NCBI RefSeq assembly: GCF_000002995.4 | Contig: NW_025062478.1 | Span: 12,644,001-12,708,000, forward strand | Source: Brugia malayi | Lineage: Eukaryota > Nematoda > Chromadorea > Rhabditida > Onchocercidae | DNA: 64,000 bases | Direction: 5' to 3' | Notes under the pieces: model-generated | Seen by the model: the letters and a program-made list of their open reading frames with translations, nothing else | Databases searched by the model: none | What the model was told of the DNA's origin: nothing | Shown here: positions 39,080 through 51,776 of the stretch, one piece after another | Numbering within the stretch: position 1 is the first letter of the stretch | Layout: the number at the start of each line of letters is the position of its first letter | Program-made: the position numbers and the translations under genes

Positions 39080-39849
39080 TAAAAATTTGAATTTAAGTAA
39101 GAATTTGACACCATTATTAAGTTACAAACAGGATAAAATTAGTAAATATAACTGAAAAGAACGAAAAAAGAAAAAAAAAGGACCATAAAAGTAATACTAA
39201 CATCAACTTAATTTACTACTAATATAAAATGAAAAGATAAAAGCTAAAAAATTGTGACATGAAGCATTTATCCAAGGTGAGGTCCGAATGACGAATTTTA
39301 AGGAGTGATTAAAAACCAAACTTCAGTTCTGCATGTGGCTGATACGATGGGCAATTGTTAAATTGCAAAATGTTTGAGTTTTATTTCTCACTGTTTAAAT
39401 ATTATGAATTATATGCATTGTTGCTTTCATTTAAAAGAATTTTGTTACAGATTAATTTGGAAAAATTGGGATTAAAATTGGATTTTTTTTTTATTGGAGC
39501 AGTACTTCTGATTAGTTGTAGTTATATTTTATTTGCTATGTAGAAGGTGATACAATTGTGTAAAATAATATAAATTATGTAAGTGAATTAATAAAACTAG
39601 AGCTAGAATTGAGTTGCATGGATTGTGATTTTATGGATTTCAACAGGATAGATAATAACATTATTATCTTTTTTTTTATACCTATAAATTTGTTATTAAA
39701 TTTTTTAATAACATAAATTTTTATATCTAACTTATATAAATATATAAACTGCTATGTACAAATGTATTATAAAAGAGCGAATTTTCTATTTAACTTTTAT
39801 TTTTTATAATTTATAAATATGAAACAGATTTTTTTTTATTTTCACATTT

Positions 39850-40110
39850 TTGCTTCAGTACTTTTTTATCGAAAATTTCATTATTTTATATGAATATCAT
39901 TTGAGTATAGTTGGGATTTCAGTAACAAATGATATATTCAATCTTTATGTTTTTGTGGAAATTTCATCTCTTTCATTCTATGCGTTAGTTTCAATTGGAA
40001 AGGATGAAAAAGCCCTCGCTGCAGCATTTGAATATCTGATTAGCGGAACAATAGATTTTTTTACATGGTATATCGGGTTTTTGTATTCCACGACATGGCT
40101 GAAAAAGTAG
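39850..40110 (+). pseudogene. mrpD: Bacterial (Wolbachia-like) MrpD/MnhD antiporter fragment
   Basis: An intronless frame with the membrane segment typical of monovalent cation/H+ antiporter subunit D (relatives of NuoN). VTNDIFNLYVFVEISSLSFY is followed by ALVSIGKDEKALAAAFEYLI, matching the family's (G/N)DxFN-(I/L)YVF-EISSLSxYAL...ALxAAFxYLIxGTIGATF pattern. After SGTI the frame degenerates: the GATFYLIG part is garbled, and GFLYSTT then resumes before a stop. Only about 70-85 residues of a roughly 500-residue protein remain. It lies alone between SAP30BP and the scramblase-like gene. It is best read as a nuclear Wolbachia transfer that has decayed; the donor is inferred, not tested. Confidence 0.65.
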
Positions 40111-42438
40111 TTTTTAATGAAAAAACGGGTGGGAATATTTCACTGCACATTTCATAAAATTGTATGTAATAGGATGTGTCAGTTAATTTCAATTTTTTGG
40201 AATGGAAAAAAAAATTAGATAATGAGGGTAAATAGAATCACGGAATTTGCCCATAAGACAAGCGGACAAATGTAAGCATAATCGACGATGCGAAAAATCA
40301 ACAGAAATCTCAGCGCAACGATTATTGGTATGCGGAAAAATTTTCAATTACGAAATTTAAACTTTCAAAAAATATATATTTCAATAAATGTATAGGACAA
40401 AACAAGTGAACATTTTGATATTTTAAACTATGCTAATCAATATAGATGATATTTTTACGAACTATGAAACATCATTCTTTAATATTAAACGAGACAGGTA
40501 TTCTTAAAGTTCTTACTTTTATTTTTTGCCAATGTTATAACTGTTCATCTTTTATACTATATCGTTTTTCATGAATAGTATCATTAGTTATTTCTCCTTC
40601 ATACTGAAGTGTTATGAGCATGCGATCATCTTTTTATCTAAATTAAAAAAAAAAATCGTTCTGTTTTTTTACTTTTAAACATATGAGTTTTTTCTTTGTG
40701 GTAGAATAGGAGAAGAAAGAAACTCTTTTGTTTCATCCCACTTTTTACTTATTAAATATGAATTTGGCTTCAAACATTTAATCATTGCTATTTTTTTAAT
40801 ATCAGTCATTTCAAACAATTATGCATTGCATTATTTACTTCTTTTTAATAGCGGTACCTTTTTTTTTGTTCATTTTTTAAGATAAATGATTGTAGCATTG
40901 TGATCATGTAATACTTCTTTCTCTTTCTATTCATAGTTAAATAATTTCAACTCCTCTGTTCTTATGTAAATGTCGTGGTTCTCCATTAATCACTGCATTT
41001 ATTATTAATCATGATAAGTGGTTAATATTAGTTATTGGTTAAGGATTAATATGATAAATGATTGATATTAGTTATAGTTAAATGATAAATTTAAAATACT
41101 AATGTTATTGAATTTTTTAGCTTTAAAAGAGAATGATAAACAAATTGAAGTGACGAAACGAAAAGTCGATTAGAGAAGAAAAATATTGGTATTGATGGAA
41201 AAAGAAGGGAAGAAAATATTCTAATGTGAAATATGTTAAAAAAAAAAAAAAAAAAAAAACTAACAAGTTGATAAATGATGAAATAGTTTGAAATATGCAA
41301 AATATTTAAAGAGATGAAAGTGATCTACATGATCAAAAAAAAGAAAAAAACTCATTACTTTTCATCTTACTAGTGACTTCACATAGTCTTCAGATCTTTA
41401 TGTATTCCAAGTTTTATCAATTAAATTCTTTTTTTTATTTTATCATTTAATTTTTAACTATTGGAATCGTTAAATAAAGAAAAAACGGCAAACCAATTTT
41501 AAAAAATTTTCATCATTTAACAAGTAAAATATCCATCTCCTTTCTTTTTTATTTTGTGTATTAAATGGAGAATTATATATGGCATGACAAAATTGCACAA
41601 ATTGTTTAAATAACTAAATAAGTTTGTGAAATCATGCATTTCTACTGATTTTCAGTATGTAACATTTTTATGATAAAAGATTAAATGAATAGTGTTTCAA
41701 GATGATCATGTTTATAGCCTTTTTTTGATTTTATATTTTCTTGTTTTATTATCATTGGTTTTTTCAATTTGATGGAAAGAGATGGAAAAATATCAAATTT
41801 ATTGCATATATTCGAATTTTTTAATCTTAATTTTATAATTGTTGTGTGCAAATTCTTTTTTTTGTTTTTTAAAAAAAAAAACGATGTATTATTGATATAT
41901 TTTGAAGCTGTTTTTTTTTTTTTTTGCATATAAAATTAGTCTTACGATTGATAGCATTTGTCATTATTATCAATCCAATGATTATTTCTTTATATTAGTA
42001 ATATCTTATTTCCATGGATAAATTAAATTATTAAAAATTAGACGTAAATGTTGTGATTGAATATTAAATTGTAATTGAATATATACTGAAGAACAGGTTT
42101 CATTTGTAGTTATAACGTTTTATCAATAATTTCTTGTCATATCCAATTATTCTCACTAATTTCAATAAAATATCCGAATGGAAAATCATTTGTTGTTTAT
42201 TTTATTCACTTGAATATTTCAATTTTATATTTAATATAGTTGAGAGAATTCTTTTCTTTTCTTTTGTTTTATTTTATTCTTTTTTTTTTTTTTCATTTAA
42301 TCCATTATAAATATTTGTTTAAGTGTTTTATTTGTTTGCATTAAATTATTTTTTCCAAATAGATTTATTATTAATCTTTTCTTCCTAACAGTTTAAATAC
42401 TCCCTTCTTCAAATGTTAACCTTAACGTAGTAGTAAAC

Positions 42439-42440
<2 letters not shown>

Positions 42441-42528
<88 letters not shown>
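42441..42528. repeat. (CA)44 microsatellite
   Basis: 88 bp of uninterrupted CA dinucleotides. It is followed by cataggtagagatacaaacg and short alternating purine/pyrimidine words. Confidence 0.97.
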
Positions 42529-42531
<3 letters not shown>

Positions 42532-42901
42532 GTAGAGATACAAACGTACACGTACGTATATGTATATATCATTGCAAATGAACTAAATCATAGATAAGCT
42601 TTATTATGCCAAATATAAAATATCAATGCTTCATGATATTGTATAATTGTTATCCTATTTTTTTTCTATTTCTTTATTTTTTGCAGTGAATGTTTCTAAA
42701 CATTTAAAATAAATTGGTTATTTTGTCATCATTTATAAGTGTTTGGTTGCATGTTGCGAATAAATTATATTTATTCAATGTGCAGTAAAAAGAAAAGAAA
42801 TTCCGACATGTGATCATAATAATATTGTCATTTGATCATCATTTAAAGGAAATGGTAGTAAGAATGAGAAACTGATTTCATACTAATGTTGTAAACATAT
42901 T

Positions 42902-42903
<2 letters not shown>

Positions 42904-42942
<39 letters not shown>
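42904..42942. repeat. (TA)n/(TATG)n microsatellite
   Basis: About 14 TA units that continue into three TATG-type units. Confidence 0.95.
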
Positions 42943-42943
<1 letters not shown>

Positions 42944-43720
42944 AAGTGTAAACACTATTTACACAGCATTTGGTTATTTTGTCGTCATCGTAAATGATTG
43001 GTTGCATGTTGCGAATACGAATTGCATTCTTTTATTTTCATCTCGTATCTGTTCTCATATATGATATTAGTTAATATATTGATTAGTTTTGATTTTTAAT
43101 GCATTTGTTGAACACTTGATCTTCTGAACTTCTTGTGATGAATACTTTATTTTGCAAGATTATCTTTAATAATTTAATTTTTGTGGTTTTATTTTTTTGA
43201 TTTATTGGATTTGATCATACATAGTAAATTGTAGTAATTGTAGCATAAAAATTTTGTGTTTAGTTTTCGAAGATACTCTTGCTAATACTGTTTGGTAAGT
43301 TCAAGAAATATGACAGATAGTTGCAGTACTAATATTAACCAAAATCTCATATGTTAAATATTATCATTATTAAAAATCATTTATTAAAGTTGATATTTTT
43401 TTTTCTTTTTTAATCAACTTTTCAATTTTCTATACTACCTTAATTACTTAATTAAATATTCATTTTAAGCAACTTTCATTTGTTAATGGAGAAATAAAAA
43501 AAGCAAAGGAAAAAACAAGATGGATGGTTAAGTGAGTGATCATTAATTGTGCAACAACTGCTACAATTTCAACAGTTTGAGGCAAAAGAAGAGGAAATGT
43601 GAGTGAAAAGAATGATCATAGATTCTATCTATTGAGGATGTGATACCTTCGTCTTCCGTCTCTCTAATTTGATCGACTCTACTTGTCCCATATATACCTT
43701 ACTGGATCAACACAGGTGTT

Positions 43721-43767
43721 GTTTGTGTGTGTGTGTATGTGTGTGCATGTGTGTATGTGTGTGTGTA
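43721..43767. repeat. Interrupted (TG)n microsatellite
   Basis: TG dinucleotides interrupted by A and C (gtgtgtatgtgtgtgcatgt). Confidence 0.9.
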
Positions 43768-45520
43768 TTGTATTAGTGAAAGGATGCTTTTGTCGTATGA
43801 ATGTGTTAAAAACTGTTGAATATTTGAATATTAAATCAAATTACATGCATATTATCCAACACAATATATATATATATTCAGTGATTGGTAATAGTTTTTT
43901 TTAATTTTAATGATTAATATTAAATTTTAAAGTTTTTTTTTCCAATTCTACTAATTAGACTAACTTGTTGATTTTTATGGCATAAGTTTTATTTTTCTTT
44001 TTTAATGTCAAATTTGGCACTTTGATTAATGAAGTGATATTATTTGCCCTTTTTTTGTCTTTTTTAAGTGATTTTTTTTTATAAAAAGATTTACCATATT
44101 TAAATACTTCTTATTTGCAAGAAATCAATTTTAATTTACATTTTTTATATTTACATGAAAGTATATTTGATTATTGACAGTTAAAAAATGCATATTTATT
44201 TTATTAATCGATGAAATTTGATGATATTTTTATAATTTGCTTTGAAATTCTTCACCAATTTATATTTTACTCTTATTTTTAACTAAAAATAAAAGATATC
44301 ATAGTCATACTTTGCATAAAGACTTTTGTATTTCTGCTTAATATTATTTAGAAAAAAGCATTATTGCATTCATTTTTATCCTCTTCTAATTGCAAATAAT
44401 TTTTTCATGGAGAAAAAGATGATTATTTTAAATTGAAATTTTAAGATAAAATTTTAGTTTATTTTTGCATATTTTAATAATATTTAATTTATTACAATTT
44501 TTATCATATATAATCAATATATAATTATTTGCTTGTGAGTTTTCTCAAATTTCTTATTGACCTTTCATTGTATTATTGTAATATATCCCGAATCTATCAT
44601 AGCTGCTAAATTTTGTAATGACCTTTTCTTCATTACTTCATTTTACAATTCATAACTTACCATTAACTGTTCAGTTCTCTCATTCCATCTTATCAAATCA
44701 TATTTTTTCAAATCAACTTATCCATATTCTCAATGCTTAATTCATTAATTTGTCTCGAAATAATAATAATAATATTTTAATTTTTTAATATATATTCAAC
44801 TTATTTATTTAATGTTTGATATTTTATTTCATATCATATTAGTTTCAAGTAAAGTCATTCCTTTGTAAATTAAATACGTTTTTCTCTGCTTATTAATTAA
44901 ATTATTAATTAATTTGTTTGCCAAAAAAAAGCATCTATTAATTTCATTCTTTATCCACTAATTCCAAGAAATATTAATTATATTTTTTGGTTTTATCGTC
45001 CTTTTTCAAATAAATTTTCCCTGTTTACATCAATTAATAACCTAAATGAAGAGTAAAAAAGAAACGAAAAAAGAAATAGACTAATCTTAACAAAAGTTAT
45101 TTCATTAATTGGAAAAATTCCTTGCTGATAAAAAAAGGTAACGCTAATAAGTTAATAGATAAAAATTAAAAAGTTAATTAGAGTAAATTAAGATGGAAAA
45201 AAGATAAGAATGGTTTAACAAAATGAAAAGTTTATACCAGTCCAAATTGAATAATTTACTTATTCTTTATTCTTCTGAAAAAATTACTACTTATCAATTA
45301 GACAATCAACTTTCAGCCATTTTATTTTATTTATTTATTATTAACTTATTTCTTTCTGCAATTCAATTTAGCTGCTGCATTATTAACAACATTTATTTTT
45401 CTCTTTATTTCGTGTTTTGTTCTTCTTTTTTTGCTTAGTAAAATAATTAATGGAAATTAAATCATTTATTTGTATGCATGAATATTATTTAATGCATATG
45501 TAAATTATTTATTTGTTAAC

Positions 45521-45559
45521 TTTTTTTTTCCTGTGCAATATTTTGCACAGGAAAAAAAA
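45521..45559. other. Perfect ~17-bp hairpin
   Basis: Arms tttttttttcctgtgcaa and ttgcacaggaaaaaaaa flank a 4-nt tatt loop. The arms are nearly perfect complements. Confidence 0.85.
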
Positions 45560-46090
45560 TGTGTAAATTAAACTTTGAAAAAACGAATTTCATTAAAATT
45601 CCAATTTTTCTTATTCATCACAGTCAGAGATTATTTTTTTCTTCTTTTCTTTTTTATTTTAAACAAAATTTGCTTGAATTGCATATTTTTATTTTTCTAT
45701 TATTATTATTTACTTATTTATCAAAAATGCAAGTATTTATAAAAGTATTTCATTTTTTTTTCAGAAAATTAAATTGTAATATTTGTTTAACGATTTGAAA
45801 AAAACGATGAACACATTAGAGAAAGGAAAATGTTTCAAATGGCAGGTATATGTAATTTCTTTTTTTTAAAAAAAAAATCTGATGATAAACAAAAAAAATA
45901 AAAACCCGATTACATATTGTAATAGTTGTTAGTGCAAGTGTAAGCTAATTTTTATTCACATTTAAATTATTACTTAACAGTTTCTTAGCATAAATATGAA
46001 ATTTTCAATTCATTTCTTTACATATCATTAATTTCTTCTATATTATTTATACATTACTATTTTACCTAATTTTTTTTCGTTTTGTTTCAG

Positions 46091-48598
46091 ATGTCATCAG
46101 TGGTAGATAAAGTACGTCGCGGTGTAGCGAAAACAATACAAGCAGCTTCCGAAGGTGAAGCATTTGACACATTACCAGATTGTGATATTCTTGGGATAAG
46201 TAATCGATTTACGATTAAAATTTTACCTTCTGATGAGTGAGAAATTATCATATTTTATTTATTAATTGTAATATTTATATTTATTTTCTTTGCAAAAATT
46301 TTCAAAATTTTAAGTAATTTCAACAAATTTGCAAAAATTGTTAGAGCGAAAGAATAGTTGGAAATTTTTGAGCATAATTTTCTTTTTTTTTTTTCATTTA
46401 TATATTTTTGTAACTAATAATATTTTTTTTATCACTGAGAATAAATAAGTTTATATATAAATAACAGATAATAATTATTTACAGTGCACTAGTAATTTTT
46501 CATATTTCATAAAAAAGATTTGTTAGCTTCAAAAATATAAAAATTTGAATAAGAATTAGCATTTTTGATTATACTGCTATCATTTATACATATTTGAATA
46601 ACTTAAATTAATTAAATTATTTAATCGTTCATCTATAACAAATAATCTAAAGTTAATTTCAGTTCCATAGTTTCTTGTTTGTTATAATACAGAGAATCAA
46701 AATTGTAATTATGAAAAATTATATGACGGTTATATTTTTTTTTATTTCTTCGAAATTAAGTATAGAAAAGAAAGATATCAGCAGAAGCTTTCTTTTCCAG
46801 GTTAAAGCCTTCCGCATCCCGTTTCACACCGGTTCATCTTGTCGTTAAAGCCAAAAAAGGTAATCGTCAAATTGTTTATAACTGTGAAATGATCGCTGCG
46901 CAAGGAGTTGTAGTGAAAACATTACAAGGCAATACAGTAATGGAAATAAGACTTCCGGATAATTCTCAAAATTCCATGGGTAAAATTTTACATCCTGCTG
47001 GATCAACATTGTATAAGGTATGTACATATCTTGCATTTTGATTTATTCAAATTAACAATGTTAATAATTTAACGTCCAAAAAAATCTGTGCAAAAAAATG
47101 AAGCCCCTAAAATGAATTCTGAATGTGAGACATTAAAAAAAAATTTTTTTTTCAATTTTTACTTGAAGGAAAAAAAAAAAGAAAGGATTAATGAATATTT
47201 CTTGCTTTACAACATGCAAATTGTGTGTGTAAAGACTACAATATGTATATTTTTTGTTTAGGTTGAACAAGTAAAATGTCAATCATTTAGTCAAAGATAT
47301 GTGATTTCAAAATTTGGTGAACCATTTCTGAATGTTGTTAATACACCAGTTACACAAGTAAATGATTTTAGTCTTTCATAACTGATAAAAAATTCGCTAT
47401 TTTTTCTATCACTCAATTTTCTGAATTAAAATGAAGTATTGAATACATTGAAAGACAATAGTAGTCAATGATAATAATATCGATTGTTCAGAGAAGTATT
47501 CATTCATTGAGTAATAATTAATTAATCATTTCAATATTGCATGATCGATAATCAATTCGTTAAAATTTGTGGATTTTTTTCTTCAATAAACTGGATAAAT
47601 CTGGATATAACATTTAGTATTAATTTGTATCAAAAATTAGATGTAAATATTTGTTTTTATTTCAATTGATTAAATGATGAAACGCCTGTCGCATTAAATA
47701 TTTTTACATAGAGTGTTGACTGACCTTAAGAAAAATGTCATGCGGATAAATTAAATTGGACTAAATTTATAAGGTATATACAAGTAAACAAACTGTGTAC
47801 CTGCATAATCTTAATGATATAATTTTTCTTTTTTTTTTAATTACAAGAAAATGTACAAACACTTCAGTTTTTATTCCAGATTTTTGGATCATTTAGTAGT
47901 ATATTGCGATATTTCTACCTCATTAATGCTGATCAAGCACTGGAATTTTTCAATTTAAGCAATGAAAAGATTGGTTTTCTGAGGCCGTCGTACTTCTCAA
48001 CAGCCAAATCTCTCATTATTAATTACAGGTTAAATTTGTATACTATATAATGAAATTTTGCAGGAAATTGAATAAGAATTCATTTTTTTTTATTAAGCAG
48101 AAGTGATACTTTTCGTTTACTGTTATTTAAATATATATTTATCTTTAGAATTGGAAAAAATAATAAATAAATATTCAAAAATGAATATTTATTCATTTTC
48201 TGTGACAAACTACTAAATAACATTAGCACTATGTGGATGACGGATATTCTTTTGTGATTTTCTGATTTATAAAAGTTAAACATGAAACGATCAATGCGAA
48301 GAGCAATCAGCCTTATATTTCCACATCAATTCATGTCAAATATAGAATTTGGCAGATTAAATTTATTTTTACTTCTTAAATTTCTGAAATTTTCGAGATG
48401 TAATCTGAAATTTGAGTGATAATTTTATTAATTTAAATTCTGAAAAAAGAAAACAATTATAATTTGCTGAAATTTCATTATTCTAGTGATCAAACAGCAG
48501 TTCAAGAACGAGCTACTATGCTAGGCGCAAGCATACTATTTCTAATTGTTGCTGTTCGACCGGAATATGGAATAATGCTGCAGAATACATTGCATTAA
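46091..48598 (+). CDS. Scramblase/tubby-like C-terminal domain protein
   Basis: The five-exon model (46,091-46,236, 46,801-47,017, 47,262-47,357, 47,880-48,028, 48,487-48,598) keeps phase and gives 239 residues. The ATG directly follows a strong acceptor (tttgtttcag), suggesting a trans-spliced start. The order of features resembles the phospholipid scramblase / tubby C-terminal fold: a beta-rich core (RQIVYNCEM, TVMEIRLP, GKILHPAGSTLYKVEQ), then near the end QERATMLGASILFLIVAV, which parallels the scramblase end helix (xMKAVMLGACFLIDxMFF). It lacks the Cys-rich palmitoylation cluster of vertebrate scramblases, so scramblase activity is not implied. I do not recognise a specific ortholog. Its last exon and 3' flank have been copied into the neighbouring ZNF array. 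Confidence 0.7.
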
Positions 48599-49413
48599 CT
48601 AAAGTGAAACTGTCGATGTTTCTGGAAATTTATAAATTCGTTAATAAAATATTAATTAAATAAATGACAGTACTTAATAGCGAAACTTAGTGCTATTCAT
48701 TTACGCATACCAGTTATTTTGCATCATATTAATTATTGCACTACATTATTAGCAACTATCAGTCCTTCGTCATCCATTTTCTTTTCTATTTCTTTAGCAA
48801 TATCAGCTGATCGTAAAGATTGTCGGATCTATGCTTAAAGTAAAGAGCAAAAAAAAGTAGTAAAATTTATTTCGTCTTTTTCATTGAAATTTTTCCACTG
48901 AGTTATTTTTTATACTCAAATCTGAAGTAAACATCACCAGTAATTTCACAAATTTTCTTCAGCTTTTTATAAGCTTTTGCGCCATGATGTCAATCACTTC
49001 TTTTGCTGCGTTCTTTCTTTTAGGCTATAAACTCTTTAACATGTTAAAGAAACAATAAAATCTTTCACTTTTGCAAATTTAATTTTCACCACATAGAAAA
49101 TGGGACAATTTAATTTAATTAATTACGAGTAGGCGATTAACCAATTTTGGCACTCACAACTGCATCATACAAAGAAATAAATCATAGAAGTTGGAATAAA
49201 TAAAGTAATGAATTTGTGAAAAGATTAGAAGAGATGAAATATATGTCACGTTGTGATTTCGTGATAGGTGCAATTAATGATATCGCAACAACGAGAACAT
49301 AAGAGATAGATTTAAAGAAATATATTGACTAATAAGATATAAATAATTAACAACAACAGAAATAGCAATGAGTGTGCATTTCTTCTTTTAAAGTGAAACA
49401 CAAAGCGTAAGCT
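48599..49413. other. 3' flanks of scramblase-like gene and ZNF-a
   Basis: The part up to about 49,148 is duplicated at 52,012-52,560 and 56,997-57,545. The part from about 49,320 resembles the ZNF-4 3' flank in reverse orientation. No gene was seen. Confidence 0.55.
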
Positions 49414-50489
49414 TTAATGGTTCTGCATGTGCAATTTCAAGCCGAGTTTACTTCTGAAACCCTTACTGCATACCGTACAACGGTACATAGGTCTATTCAT
49501 GTCATGAGTCGCAATGTGAGTCTGCAAATTGCACTTTTTTAAAAAACTTTTCCCGCATATCGGACAACTGCACGGCTTTTCACCGGTATGGATCATCATA
49601 TGTTCTTTCACATGCGCAGAGAGACTAAAATTCTTTCTGCATATTGAGCAACTATACGGCTTTTCACCAGTATGAGTCATTATATGTCTTTTCATATTAT
49701 TGGACTGAGTGAAATTTTTTTTACATACCGAACAACTGTACGGCTTCTCACCGGTATGTGTCAACATATGAGTTTTTATATTCCAGAACTGAGTAAAATT
49801 CCTTTTGCATATCGAACAACTGTATGGCTTCTTACCGGTATGAATCAACATATGCATTTTCATATCCCCATACTGAGTGAAATTCTCTTTGCATATCGAA
49901 CAACTATACGACTTCTCGCTAGTATGTGTCATCATATGTCTTTTCATATTCCCGAACTGAGTGAAATTTTTTTTACATATCGAACAACTGTACGGTTTCT
50001 CACCGGTATGAATCATCATATGTTTTTTCATATTCCCGAACTCAGCGAAATCCCTTTTGCATATCGAACAACTGTACGGCTTCTTACAGGTATGAGTCAT
50101 CATATGGTCTTTTATCATTTCCTTCTGACATACATTACAGCGTTGTTTCTTTCTTGTGCTTTCTTTTTGCTTTGATAATTCCATTACTTCCATCATTGTT
50201 TCGATTGGAAGGAGCCGTTCAAGCAGTTTTATTCGTCCATCACTTTCTGTCTCCACTGATAATCCTTGGGATTCGCTCCCTTCCTTTTTTATTTTCGATA
50301 TTGATAAATCCAACGATTCTGTTTGATCCGTTTGCGCTACCTTAAATTAATATGCAATTATCAATCTAACACTGTGCAAAATTTTAAATCTCCAAGGTAT
50401 TACAGCGTTATGTAGTTTTTAAGTGGACTTACGGTAGTTTGAATATTGCTCAATTGGAGGAAGAAGAAGAAAAAATAGATCGAATACAT
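49414..50489 (-). CDS. C2H2 zinc-finger protein ZNF-a
   Basis: Exons 50,489-50,433 and 50,340-49,414, 327 residues. The exon 1 frame and phase-0 splice match the left-cluster genes. The corepressor-like motif reads SLDLS instead of PLDLS. The first C2H2-like motif is further shortened (7 residues between the Cys and His pairs). Eight canonical fingers follow, with helices including EFGNMKK, QFGNMKR, QYGDMKM, QFWNIKT, QSNNMKR, LSAHVKE, KKCNLQT and SKLGLKL. It is the most diverse array in the window. Its C-terminal cassette (CPICGKSFLKK) matches ZNF-4. Likely a nuclear sequence-specific DNA-binding protein. Confidence 0.85.
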
Positions 50490-51059
50490 GTCAATGATAA
50501 TAATTTCTGTCCAATTCTAAAAAGTAATCAATTTTACTGGCTGCTGTTTGACAAAAGTGCAAGGGAGAAATTTGTCCAATTAAATGCTTTTTAAAATATA
50601 TTCCATTATTTACAAATTTATCATCGAACCCCAAAATTCTTCTTATAACTCAAAACTCTAAAAAAAGGTAACATCTTTTATTAAAATAAATGAATGAAAA
50701 TTGTGGAAAAGAGTTTGACAAAGGCCATCCAATCACTTCTGTTAGATACTGTTGGATGATTGTATCTATAGCATTTGCTTATTCAAATGGGAGTGGTAAA
50801 CTACGTGTATTGATAAGTTATAACGTCCATGTATAACAATATAGATATACTAATAATAATAGAATATAAAATATTACGCATGTTTAATACAATAGCAATC
50901 ACTGTTTAATCTTCTACATTGAATAATTTCATTTTAGTTGCTACATACATTGTTGGAAATAATTTATGCAAAACAGTTGTCATTTTTTTTTTACAATTTT
51001 ATTTTATTTCGCTTCAATTTCTCCACATTTTCAAATCTATGGAATATTAGCGAAGTTGG

Positions 51060-51217
51060 ATAACTACATTGCTACGTCTTTTGTAGTTGGAATGGAGAAA
51101 ATTGAAGATGTTAAGGAAGAACTTACACAAATGAGAAAGGCTTGTTAAACAAATGTAAGTGAAGTAACCTTCGAGCATATTCCAATCAGATCGAACCGGT
51201 TCACAAAGCGGAGGCAT
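51060..51217 (-). pseudogene. Sphingosine kinase exon 9 fragment, inverted
   Basis: Reverse complement of kinase exon 9 (5097-5187) plus the start of its intron. The words ccggttcacaaagcggaggc and tgttaaggaagaacttac are retained. Copies are at 56,045-56,202 (-) and 61,801-61,958 (+). Confidence 0.85.
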
Positions 51218-51370
51218 CTACGGATTTTTTATTTTTATTAAATTCTAGAGAATTATTTACAATCAGTTTAATTTGATAAATATGCATAAATTATATCTTG
51301 TCACCATCCTTGTTTATAAGAAAAAAATTGAAGCCTGTCCTTTCTGTCCTACCTAAGTTTTACGGTTAGG

Positions 51371-51525
51371 AATTATAAATAGTTCCAGTTCGAGCTTTGT
51401 TGTGGTCATAGATACATAATCATAAGTAGTTACATAGCCACAGATGGCGAACCGATACCTTCTAGTTCAATATTTTAAGTGTTGCCAACCATACACTGAT
51501 TAACAGTTATTGGACGGAACCAGTG
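51371..51525 (+). pseudogene. Sphingosine kinase last-exon fragment
   Basis: Diverged copy of kinase exon 11 (about 5980-6133): atagttccagttcgagcttt, agatggcgaaccgatacctt and cagttattggacggaacc are retained, but the frame is broken by internal changes and a stop. It lies in the opposite orientation to the adjacent exon 9 fragment, showing a micro-inversion. Copies are at 56,356-56,510 (+) and 61,493-61,647 (-). Confidence 0.85.
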
Positions 51526-51776
51526 TTTTTCATTATTGATTACTGCAAATAAATGATAAAACTTTACCACCTCTTTTTATTCTTTTTCAGTTTCACAATG
51601 CTTGGAATTTGAAAGATTAATAAATATTAGAAATCATCATTGGTACTTATTTGACAGCTACTTTCATCATATGATGTTGTGCACAATGACTGTAAGAAAA
51701 TTTAATAAGCCTAGTTTAGCAAATTTAAAAAATAAGTTAATAATGAAGTGTAAGCAAAAGATTCGAAGGATTTAAA

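Larger units (their letters stand above)
37895..46090. other. Gene-poor AT-rich interval
   Basis: About 8 kb without a supported nematode gene. It contains the minisatellite, bacterial-like fragment, microsatellites and hairpin listed separately. The short open frames (39,355-39,543, 45,223-45,438 and 45,559-45,798) are dominated by F, L, I, Y and S and look like chance AT-rich frames. Confidence 0.5.

Noticed and set aside
39355..39543. Open frame just upstream of the MrpD-like fragment, possibly more bacterial sequence
   Set aside because: Hydrophobic but without a recognisable family pattern; could be chance in AT-rich DNA.
45223..45798. Two open frames rich in F, L, I and S
   Set aside because: Typical of AT-rich non-coding sequence; no start or splice context.
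50966..51148. 60-codon open frame in the ZNF upstream region, present in four copies
   Set aside because: It runs across the antisense kinase exon 9 fragment; repetition comes from the tandem and inverted copies.
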